From: Prevotella sp.
GTDB lineage: Bacteria; Bacteroidota; Bacteroidia; Bacteroidales; Bacteroidaceae
Reading direction: 5' to 3'
Length of the DNA: 52,084 nt
Assembly (NCBI GenBank): GCA_016284635.1
Contig: JAEEPF010000003.1
Span: 1 to 52,084 of the forward strand
Translations under genes and position numbers: made by a program
Notes under the pieces: generated by a model
Told to the model about the DNA's origin: nothing
Database searches by the model: none
Seen by the model: the letters and a program-made list of their open reading frames with translations, nothing else
Shown here: positions 28,330 to 36,192 of the stretch, in pieces
How positions within the stretch are numbered: position 1 is the stretch's first letter
Layout of the letters: each line of letters begins with the position of its first letter

Positions 28330-31287
28330 ATGAAACATATTAAAAGAAACATATTTCTCTTTGCCATGTTTACGGTATCGCCGCTGACGGTCAATGCCCA
28401 GACTGCTGACGACGCTGATTCCACTGTGGTGAAAAAGAAAGTCCATGTTGCTTTCCGCGACAAGGATCCCGATCATCTTCTCGGAGGTATTTCCTATGTG
28501 GACATGGAAGAGCTTCAGAAGAAGGATTATATGACGAGTAGCCTTGAGGACATGTATGCGCTTGTTGGCGGATGGAACGGCAACAACCTTTGGGGTATGG
28601 ACAATGACCGTCTTGACAATAATGACAACAGCAACATGCCGCTCGTCATCATCGACGGTGTGAAGCGTCCGTCGAACAATGTGCTTCCTTCTGAAATAGA
28701 GCAGATCACCTTCCTCAAGGGTGCACAGGCTGTTGTGCTCTATGGCTCCAAGGGTGCCAAGGGTGCTATCCTGATTACTACCAAGCGTGGCAAGGTGGAC
28801 GGTCTTCAGATCGAAGCCAATGCCAATACAGGCTTCCATGTGGCGAAGGCATTCCCTGAGTATCTGGGTTCTGCTGAGTACATGACGCTTTACAACGAAG
28901 CCCGTGCCAACGACGGACTCGATCCGAGATATTCCCAGCAGGATATCTACAATCATGCTTCGGGTCTCAATCCTTACCGTTATCCGAACGTGAACTACTA
29001 TTCAGACGAGTATGTCCGCAAGGCGTATAACCGTTCTGAGGCTACGCTGGAGATACAAGGTGGTGGTAAGCGTGCCCACTTCTACACGAACATCAACTAC
29101 TATCGCATTGAGGATCTCCTCAATTTCGGCGATGCAAAGGACAACTACACCGACCGATTCAGTGTTCGTGGTAATGTGGATCTCGTGGTCAACAAGGTCA
29201 TCAAGGGCTTTGCCAACGCCAGCGCTACGTTCTACAACGCCAACAAGAACAAGGGTGAATTCTGGCATGAGGCCGCGGGTGAAGAGCTGACGAATGGCTA
29301 CTGGAGCAATACTGGCAGATATGGTCGTCCCAATTTCCCGGAGAACGCTGCACCGCTGATTCCTATCTACATGGTAGATCCCAATGCCACCAAGGCCATT
29401 GCCCTTCTGAACAAGTCTCTCAACCTTCTCGACGGGACATATTTCCCCGGAGGTACGAAAGCCACTCAGACCAATGCCATAGCAGACTGCTATTTCGGTG
29501 GTAAGACCACAGACGTGAGCCGTCAGTTCCAGTTCGATGCCGGTATCATCTATGACATGAACAACTTCGTGAAGGGCTTGACGTTCAAGACTCTGTTCTC
29601 TATCGACTATGCTGCCAACTACAGCCTTTCATACGATAACAAGTACGCCGTGTTTATTCCTACATGGAGTAATTATAATTCGGAAGACGCTATCGTAGGT
29701 ATTACCCAGCAGAACGATGAGATTGTGACAGGTCACATGGCGATGTCGAATACCAAATACCGCCAGACCATTACTTGGAACGGTCATTTCGACTACGATA
29801 ATACATTTGCTGACAAGCATCATGTGACGGGTATGCTTCTCGCCAATATGTACACGACAACGCGCAGTGGCGAGTATCATCGTTATGCCAATGCCAACTT
29901 AGGCCTTCAGGCTGGTTACGATTATATGGGTCGTTACTTTGCAGAAGCATCATTGGCTGCTGTACATTCTGCCCGTCTTGCCGAAGGTCACCGTGGAGCC
30001 CTTTCTCCTTCGTTCACACTCGGTTGGAACATTGCCAAGGAGAACTTCATGAAGGGGAGCTTTGTCGACGATCTGATGCTCAGCGCCTCATATAGCAATC
30101 TGAGCGAGGATATCGATGTCTATATGAAAAAAAATAACAATGATGTCTATTTCTATCTTTATGATGCTTTGTGGACAACGTCTGGCAGCGGCTTCTCATG
30201 GAATGAAGGATCTTCTACAGACCGTACCAATTCCACAATGGGTAGCAATCCTTCTCTCGACTACATTCATCGTAAGGAATTCTCGATCAGCCTTCGCGGC
30301 TCGTTCTTCAACAAGCTGATCAACGCTGACCTCACATTCTTCAATACGGATATGGATGGCTTTATCGTGCAGAACCTGACCACATTCCCCTCACACTTGC
30401 AGGGTGGTCTTAACAACGGTACATTCATGCCGGCCATCAACAATAACATTCAGAACCGCAAGGGTCTTGACTTCAGCATCTCTGCTCAGAAGCAGTTTGG
30501 TGATGTATACGCTCAGCTTGGTTTCGTTGGAACGTATCTCACGACCAAGAACAAGAAGTACGATGAACTTGTAGAATATGACTATCTGCACAAGGAGGGT
30601 CGTCCCATTGATGCTCTCTGGGGCTATAAGTGCCTTGGATTCTATTCTACCAGCGACTTTACCTACAATGAAGAGACTGGCAAGTACACGCTGAACAGTG
30701 GTCTCCCGACGCCGAAGATCGGTGGTACCATTCAGCCTGGTGACTTGAAGTATGAGGATGTGAATGGTGACGGTGTTCTTGATAGCAAGGACCAGGTCGA
30801 ACTGGGCAAGTCGGGTACGTATGGCTCTCCTTTCACATTCGGTGTGAACCTCACGCTCAAGTATAAGAACTTCACGCTCTTCATATTGGGTAATGGTCAG
30901 TTCGGTGCCTATGGCATGAAGAACAACGGCTACTACTATATGAGTGGTGATGCTAAGTACTCTGTCAATGTGCGTAACCGTTGGACTTCTGATGCGTCCG
31001 CAGCCACTGCTACTCATCCCCGTCTCACCACATCGAGTTCGGCCAACAATAGTGCGGCTTCTACTTTCTGGATGTACAGCACAGACCGCTTCAACCTCCG
31101 TAAGGTGCAGCTGACCTACGACTTCCCAGAGGAAATGTTTAATGGTAAATGGGTAAAGGCACTCTCGGTTTATGTGACAGGAAACGACCTCTTTACGATT
31201 GCTAAGGAACGTAAGTTGATGGAAACAAACGTTGGTTATGCACCACAGACACGTTTCTATAATCTCGGTGTTAAGGTAACCCTCTAA
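28330..31287 (+). CDS. xusC: Second SusC-like TonB-dependent transporter (XusC-like), short N terminus
   Basis: 985 residues from ATG at 28330 (MKHIKRNIFLFAMF), with a signal peptide to about residue 24 (LTVNAQ). An upstream in-frame ATG (28312) lies in the repeat and is less likely. Plug domain (VDMEELQKKDYMTSSLEDMY, PLVIIDGVKRPS, FLKGAQAVVLYGSKGAKGAI) and barrel to FYNLGVKVTL are complete. Odd: the carboxypeptidase-regulatory-like domain and the DEVVVVGYG-type TonB box seen in most SusC proteins are absent; only about 40 residues separate the signal from the plug. How it is energised is therefore unclear. Forms a pair with the SusD gene that follows. Confidence 0.9.
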   Translation: MKHIKRNIFLFAMFTVSPLTVNAQTADDADSTVVKKKVHVAFRDKDPDHLLGGISYVDMEELQKKDYMTSSLEDMYALVGGWNGNNLWGMDNDRLDNNDNSNMPLVIIDGVKRPSNNVLPSEIEQITFLKGAQAVVLYGSKGAKGAILITTKRGKVDGLQIEANANTGFHVAKAFPEYLGSAEYMTLYNEARANDGLDPRYSQQDIYNHASGLNPYRYPNVNYYSDEYVRKAYNRSEATLEIQGGGKRAHFYTNINYYRIEDLLNFGDAKDNYTDRFSVRGNVDLVVNKVIKGFANASATFYNANKNKGEFWHEAAGEELTNGYWSNTGRYGRPNFPENAAPLIPIYMVDPNATKAIALLNKSLNLLDGTYFPGGTKATQTNAIADCYFGGKTTDVSRQFQFDAGIIYDMNNFVKGLTFKTLFSIDYAANYSLSYDNKYAVFIPTWSNYNSEDAIVGITQQNDEIVTGHMAMSNTKYRQTITWNGHFDYDNTFADKHHVTGMLLANMYTTTRSGEYHRYANANLGLQAGYDYMGRYFAEASLAAVHSARLAEGHRGALSPSFTLGWNIAKENFMKGSFVDDLMLSASYSNLSEDIDVYMKKNNNDVYFYLYDALWTTSGSGFSWNEGSSTDRTNSTMGSNPSLDYIHRKEFSISLRGSFFNKLINADLTFFNTDMDGFIVQNLTTFPSHLQGGLNNGTFMPAINNNIQNRKGLDFSISAQKQFGDVYAQLGFVGTYLTTKNKKYDELVEYDYLHKEGRPIDALWGYKCLGFYSTSDFTYNEETGKYTLNSGLPTPKIGGTIQPGDLKYEDVNGDGVLDSKDQVELGKSGTYGSPFTFGVNLTLKYKNFTLFILGNGQFGAYGMKNNGYYYMSGDAKYSVNVRNRWTSDASAATATHPRLTTSSSANNSAASTFWMYSTDRFNLRKVQLTYDFPEEMFNGKWVKALSVYVTGNDLFTIAKERKLMETNVGYAPQTRFYNLGVKVTL

Positions 31288-31321
31288 ATAATTGATAATT
31301 GAAAATTGAAAATTGAGAATT
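31288..31321 (+). repeat. AATTGATAATTGAAAATTG repeat before xusD
   Basis: Fills the whole gap between the stop of xusC and the ATG of xusD; TTGAGAATT stands directly before the start codon, as at 33210 and 34391. Confidence 0.85.
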
Positions 31322-33181
31322 ATGATTACCAGAATATTTAATAAAGTGGCAGTAGGAGCAATCTCCTTCCTCCTTCCTCTTTCCTCCTTCCTCATGACAT
31401 CCTGCGATGACATGTTCGAGCCGGCAGATGAAAACAACCGACAGGAGGATGCCATGTACGAGGAGTCTAAGTATGCGCATGGATTGCAGATATACGGTTA
31501 CGACCGTCTTCCTTATATTACCAATGTAGGGAACCAGTACAACTGGACGGACGTTGCTACAGACGATGCTGTCACCAACCAGAAGAACAATACCTTTCTG
31601 ACCATGACCACAGGTACTTGGGCTTCAGACAACAACCCGATGTCCAGGTGGGATAATTGTAAGGATGGTATCCAGTATATCAACCTCTTCCTCTCAAAAG
31701 TGGATAACGTGAAATGGGCCCCCAGTTCTGCTTCTAAGCAGCAGATGTTCATCGACCGTCTGAAAGGTGAGGCTTTCGGCCTTCGTGCACTCCTCTATAT
31801 GTATCTGCTCCAGGCTCATGGAGGTTATGCTGACGATGGCAAGCTCTATGGCGTGCCATTGCTCACTACGCCTGAAGACGGTAGTTCCGACTACAACCAG
31901 CCGCGCGCTACTTTCGCTGACTGTGTCCAGCAGTGTTTCGCCGACTGTGACAGTGCTATGGCTCTTCTCCCCTTGGATTATGCAGATATAGATAATAATG
32001 AGCAGATTCCTCCCAAGTATATTGCCCTGGGTGCAAACTATTCCAATTACAACCTCGTATTTGGTAACAAGGCCAGAAACCTTTTGTCTGGTAGGATTGC
32101 TGAGGCCATTAAGGCTCAGATTGCCCTCCTCGCAGCCAGTCCTGCATTCCGCGAACAAAGTGGTGTCACTTCTGCTGTGGCAGCTACGCTTTGCGGAAAT
32201 GTTCTCAAGCGTATTGGCGGAGTGGCAGGATTAGACCCCACAGGTAACATCTGGTACAAGAATACGACCAAGCTTGAACCCTCTGGCGGTGAGATGGCAG
32301 AGATCCTCTGGCGTGAAGACCGCCATAAGAACGCAGAACAGGAAAGGGAGAACTTCCCGCCCACACTGTATGGTAACGGCCGCATTAATCCTTCCCAGAA
32401 CCTCGTTGACGCATTCCCCATGCGCAGCGGTCTTCCTATCGCCGATCCGAATTCCGGATACGATCCGAAGAACCCTTATGCAGGCCGTGACCCACGTCTT
32501 GACACCTACATTATCCTCAACGGCACAACGTTCAGGAAGACGGAGATCATCACAGGAACCTATCCTAACAATAAGGGTGAGATTTTTGATAACCTGAACA
32601 ATATCGGAACCTCTACCCGTACAGGCTATTATCTGAAGAAGCTTCTCCGTGAGGATGTCAGCCCGCTGTCAAGTTCGCTCATTGAGCAGCAGCATATCTA
32701 TCCGCGCATCCGTTTCACGGAAATCTTCCTCGCTTATGCGGAAGCTGCCAACGACGCTTGGGGACCAAAGGCTGATCCTACAGGCATCGGCTTCACTGCT
32801 TACGATGTGATCAAGGCCATCCGTGTACGTGCAGGACTTGCAACAAACGAGGTCGGCGCAGATCTTCCTGAAGGCGATGTCTATCTTGAGGAGTGCGCAG
32901 CAGACCAGACTAAGATGACAAACCTGATCCGTAACGAGCGCCGTATCGAGCTTTGCTTTGAGAACAAGCGCTTTTGGGATCTCCGTCGTTGGCAGATGCC
33001 GATCAATGAAGGTGTGAAGGGTGTGCAGATTGACCGCAACGAAGAGACTGGTGCTCTCTCATACACCATCATCAACGTTGAGGACCGTAATTTCACCAGC
33101 CCCTATCAGTGGTATGGACCAGTTCCCAAGAGTGAAATTCTCAAATGGAGCAACCTCATGCAAAATGCTGGATGGCAATAA
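31322..33181 (+). CDS. xusD: Second SusD-like lipoprotein (XusD-like)
   Basis: 619 residues from ATG at 31322; a TTG nine bases upstream is in the repeat. Lipoprotein signal: ISFLLPLSSFLMTSC, with C28 as the lipid site. SusD/RagB features: LKGEAFGLRALLYMYLLQAH, AGRDPRLDTYIIL, and the C-terminal RNERRIELCFENKRFWDLRR. It is the surface partner of the XusC-like transporter. Odd: the hydrophobic part of the signal is encoded by a CTCCTTCCTCCTTCCTCTTT repeat that is also found, base for base, in the signal of the GH10-like gene at 34400. Confidence 0.92.
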   Translation: MITRIFNKVAVGAISFLLPLSSFLMTSCDDMFEPADENNRQEDAMYEESKYAHGLQIYGYDRLPYITNVGNQYNWTDVATDDAVTNQKNNTFLTMTTGTWASDNNPMSRWDNCKDGIQYINLFLSKVDNVKWAPSSASKQQMFIDRLKGEAFGLRALLYMYLLQAHGGYADDGKLYGVPLLTTPEDGSSDYNQPRATFADCVQQCFADCDSAMALLPLDYADIDNNEQIPPKYIALGANYSNYNLVFGNKARNLLSGRIAEAIKAQIALLAASPAFREQSGVTSAVAATLCGNVLKRIGGVAGLDPTGNIWYKNTTKLEPSGGEMAEILWREDRHKNAEQERENFPPTLYGNGRINPSQNLVDAFPMRSGLPIADPNSGYDPKNPYAGRDPRLDTYIILNGTTFRKTEIITGTYPNNKGEIFDNLNNIGTSTRTGYYLKKLLREDVSPLSSSLIEQQHIYPRIRFTEIFLAYAEAANDAWGPKADPTGIGFTAYDVIKAIRVRAGLATNEVGADLPEGDVYLEECAADQTKMTNLIRNERRIELCFENKRFWDLRRWQMPINEGVKGVQIDRNEETGALSYTIINVEDRNFTSPYQWYGPVPKSEILKWSNLMQNAGWQ

Positions 33182-33218
33182 TGGATAATTGATAATTGAT
33201 AATTGATAATTGAGAATT
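33182..33218 (+). repeat. ATTGATA tandem repeat before xusE
   Basis: Four to five ATTGATA-type units then TTGAGAATT directly before ATG at 33219. Same family as 31288-31321. Confidence 0.85.
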
Positions 33219-34373
33219 ATGATTACTAAGATTAATAAAAGACACCTGACGTCTAAAGTCTATAGTCTGCAGTCTATCGTCTGTCTCTCTATAGTCGCAC
33301 TCTTCACGTCGTGTTATAATGCAGATAAAGAGTTCCCAGACTATGAAGGTGGTACAACCGCCTACTTTGCCTATCAGAACCCAGTGCGTACACTGATACT
33401 TGGTAACGACATTTACGACAATACGCTTGACAACGAGCACAAATGCCGTATTTGGTCTACCATGGGCGGAGCCTATCATGGACGTGACGCCGTTGTGAGC
33501 ATTGTCGTCGACGAGTCTCTCTGCGACAACCTCTATTTCACTGATGAAGGAGGAAATCCAGACGAGCCTGTCCTGCCTATGCCGACAAGTTATTATACGC
33601 TGGCATCCAACTCCATTCCTTACAATGGTGATTCCAGAGGCTATGTGGAGGTACAGTTCACCGATGCCTTCTTCGCCGATGCCAATTCCATCAAAGACTG
33701 CTATGTCATTCCTCTCAGGATGACGGGCGTCACTGGCATTGACCATATTCTCTCGGGCACACCGCGTGAAGGTCTCTCACCCTCTCGCACGAATACGGAA
33801 GACTGGGATGTGCTGGCAAAGGACTATGTGCTCTACTGCGTGAAGTATATGAATCCCTGGACGGGGAAATATATCCGCCGTGGTGTTGACAATGTGGTGG
33901 AAAAAGGCGTTCCCACAACAGTCGTCCGTAGGGATGTGTCACTTGTGAATTCTGACATCGAGCATTACACGTCGAACCCAGTGAACCAGAACGATGAGAT
34001 TTGTGAAATCAAAACCAAGAATATGACGCAGGCTATCTTCCCTGTGTATTTCAAGACCTCTGGTGCTTCCGTACTGTGTAACCTCATCCTCACTTTCAAT
34101 GGTGACCAGTGTACGATTTCCACCGCTGATGAAGGCATCACAGCCACAGGTTCTGGCGAATTCATCACCAAGGGCACAGAGCGGGCAGAATACAAGGAAT
34201 ACCAGTGGGGTAGCAATAACGGACAGCCTGTTCAGCGTGATATCCTCCGTCTGTCTTACAATGTCAACTTTGCCGATAAGGACATTCAGGTATCCACAAA
34301 CGATACGCTCGTTGTTCAGACCCGTGAGTCAAACAAGAGAGAGTTCTACTCACCCAAATACGTAAAGAATTGA
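33219..34373 (+). CDS. xusE: XusE-like surface lipoprotein (DUF1735-type)
   Basis: 384 residues from ATG at 33219 (MITKINKRHL), with lipoprotein signal VALFTSC. The N-terminal half (TAYFAYQNPVRTLILGND to DCYVIPLRMTGVTGID) has the beta-sandwich pattern of DUF1735 domains found in surface glycan-binding proteins; the second half contains CVKYMNPWTGKYIRRG and a beta domain to YNVNFADKDIQV. By position it corresponds to xusE of the P. bryantii xylan cluster and probably binds xylan at the surface. Odd: the start of the signal (SKVYSLQSIVCLSI) is encoded by a TCTATAGTCTGCAGTCTAT repeat, and the TGA stop lies in the next ATTGA repeat. Confidence 0.8.
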   Translation: MITKINKRHLTSKVYSLQSIVCLSIVALFTSCYNADKEFPDYEGGTTAYFAYQNPVRTLILGNDIYDNTLDNEHKCRIWSTMGGAYHGRDAVVSIVVDESLCDNLYFTDEGGNPDEPVLPMPTSYYTLASNSIPYNGDSRGYVEVQFTDAFFADANSIKDCYVIPLRMTGVTGIDHILSGTPREGLSPSRTNTEDWDVLAKDYVLYCVKYMNPWTGKYIRRGVDNVVEKGVPTTVVRRDVSLVNSDIEHYTSNPVNQNDEICEIKTKNMTQAIFPVYFKTSGASVLCNLILTFNGDQCTISTADEGITATGSGEFITKGTERAEYKEYQWGSNNGQPVQRDILRLSYNVNFADKDIQVSTNDTLVVQTRESNKREFYSPKYVKN

Positions 34374-34399
34374 GAATTGAGAATTGAAAATTGAGAATT
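34368..34399 (+). repeat. ATTGAGAATTGAAAATTGA repeat at the xusE stop and next start
   Basis: Supplies the TGA stop of xusE (34371-34373) and runs to the ATG at 34400. Confidence 0.85.
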
Positions 34400-36070
34400 A
34401 TGATTACCAAGATTTATAATAAGGTAGCGCTTGGAGTATTCTCCTTCCTCCTTCCTCTTTCCTCCTTCCTCGTGACGTCCTGTGCCGACTATAACGTGAC
34501 AGACGATTTTTACGCAGAACCCGATCCGAGTTATGTGGAGCCGTATAATGATCTGGACCCTGTTAAGCAATACATTAACAGAAGCCAGTACCCCAACATG
34601 ACGCTTGGTGCCACGCTGAAGGTATCAGACTTCAACAAACAGGAACTGGCCCATGCCGCATGTGTCACCAACTGCGACAATGCCTTTTTCGGCACCTCGC
34701 TGATGTCTGGTAACATCGTCAATGCCAAGGGTGTGATGAACTTCCTCGACATGAGCGATCTGCTCACCCATGTGGAAGAAATAGGCTATGAGGTTTACGG
34801 CAGTCCTATCTTCGCCAATACCAACCAGCCTGACGAATGGCTGGCCAACCTCACGGCGCCGATTGAGATTCCTGTTGACTTTGTAGAAGGCAAGACTGCC
34901 AACTACAACGACTCCACTGAATTCCATGGTACTGTCGAGAAGGGAAGTGCGTCCATTGCCAAATATGACGACCAGAACACACTGAAGATCGGTACGGCAG
35001 CTAATGTTCGCATCATCGAAGGTTTTGAAGTGGATCCCCTCGCAAAGTTCACCACGACATTCTGGGTGAAGTCCGATAAGGATGCTTCTTATACCGTCAC
35101 CTTCTCTGGTAACAAGGTTGACGGTTCCGGTGCTGATGGAAAGTGGATTCTCAAAGCCGGCAAGTGGACAAAGGTTACCGTGGAGGCCCAGAGTGCAGAA
35201 GGCGAGACAGACGGTTACTTGAGAATCGAGAACTCCCGTTCTGCCGTCATGTATATCCAGAAGGTTCAGGTAGGTTACTATCCTGACAACCACCGTCCTC
35301 AGACAGAGCAGGAGATGAAAGATACGATCATGTATGCCATCAACACATGGTGCGATGGTCTGATGAAGATCAATGCTGGCCGTATCAGTTTATTCGACCT
35401 CATTGAGGAGGCTATCGATACGAAGACAGTCATGGATAATGGTATGTTCGACCTCAAGCACTCTACCGAAAAGATTTACTGGCAGGATGTTCTGGGCAGT
35501 GAGAACTATGCACCGGTAGTGTCAAAGGTCGCCAGCGACAAGTTCGCAGCGCGTGAGGGCGATCCTTCTCTGTTGAAGTTCTTCATCAGCGAGACAGGTC
35601 TCGAGGATGAACAGACATTTGAGAGTCTCAAATACTGGATCAACACGTGGGATGCCAACGGTGCCAAGATCGACGGTATCAATGCCAAAGTGAGTCTTGC
35701 CTATAGTGAGGACGCTGCGACATTGGCAGCCAACAAGGCGGCGTATGAAAAGCTGCTTGGCAATCTGGCTTCTACAGGCAAACTGATCCGCCTCTCTAAT
35801 TTCGACATCAAGTATAAGGATGCTGAAGGCACAAATGTGTCAGCCAGTGCGATCACGGCAAGTCAGCGCCAGAACCTGGCCGACTTCTATGCATACGCTA
35901 TCAGAAGCTATATGAATACGATTCCTAACGACAAGCAGGCAGGTATCTGTAAGGCCAACCTCTCTGATACGAGTGATCCCGTAGGTCTCTGGGCTATCGA
36001 CACCAAGACCAAGGACTGGGTGCGCACTGCCACCTATAAGGCATTCTGCGATGCTCTAAGCGGAAAATAA
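34400..36070 (+). CDS. GH10-fold lipoprotein with internal CBM, probably non-catalytic xylan-binding protein
   Basis: 556 residues from ATG at 34400; lipoprotein signal FSFLLPLSSFLVTSC (C28). It shows the GH10 barrel interrupted by a CBM4/22-like beta-sandwich (about 160-300), as in surface GH10 xylanases of this group, and sits where xyn10C stands in the xus cluster. GH10 landmarks are recognisable but altered: GSPIFANTNQPDEW in place of GHTLVWHsqtPdW, DLIEEAID (E337 kept, Asn before it lost), KIDGINAKVSL in place of iDGiGlQgH, and LSNFDI (N467) in place of the TELDI nucleophile. Catalysis is thus unlikely; binding of xylan is the inferred role. C-terminal VGLWAIDTKTKDWV matches the end of GH10. 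Confidence 0.8.
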   Translation: MITKIYNKVALGVFSFLLPLSSFLVTSCADYNVTDDFYAEPDPSYVEPYNDLDPVKQYINRSQYPNMTLGATLKVSDFNKQELAHAACVTNCDNAFFGTSLMSGNIVNAKGVMNFLDMSDLLTHVEEIGYEVYGSPIFANTNQPDEWLANLTAPIEIPVDFVEGKTANYNDSTEFHGTVEKGSASIAKYDDQNTLKIGTAANVRIIEGFEVDPLAKFTTTFWVKSDKDASYTVTFSGNKVDGSGADGKWILKAGKWTKVTVEAQSAEGETDGYLRIENSRSAVMYIQKVQVGYYPDNHRPQTEQEMKDTIMYAINTWCDGLMKINAGRISLFDLIEEAIDTKTVMDNGMFDLKHSTEKIYWQDVLGSENYAPVVSKVASDKFAAREGDPSLLKFFISETGLEDEQTFESLKYWINTWDANGAKIDGINAKVSLAYSEDAATLAANKAAYEKLLGNLASTGKLIRLSNFDIKYKDAEGTNVSASAITASQRQNLADFYAYAIRSYMNTIPNDKQAGICKANLSDTSDPVGLWAIDTKTKDWVRTATYKAFCDALSGK

Positions 36071-36082
36071 GGAACTATACGG

Positions 36083-36123
36083 TTGCCAGTGAGGAGAAGG
36101 AAGTATTCTGCTCTTCCTGGCAA
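36083..36123 (+). other. Hairpin after the GH10-fold gene
   Basis: TTGCCAG (36083-36089) pairs with CTGGCAA (36117-36123); the interior has further partial pairing (GAAG/CTTC). No T run follows, so it may stabilise or partly attenuate rather than end the transcript before the gene at 36193. Confidence 0.4.
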
Positions 36124-36192
36124 TCATTACTCTGAACGATTATAAATTTTATTTTTTCAATTAACTTGTTTTATTAATTAAATTTTTCATTT

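Noticed and set aside
28291-34399. Short reading frames with NSQFSIINYQL-type peptides on the minus strand
   Set aside because: They are translations of the ATTGATAATTG repeats, not genes.
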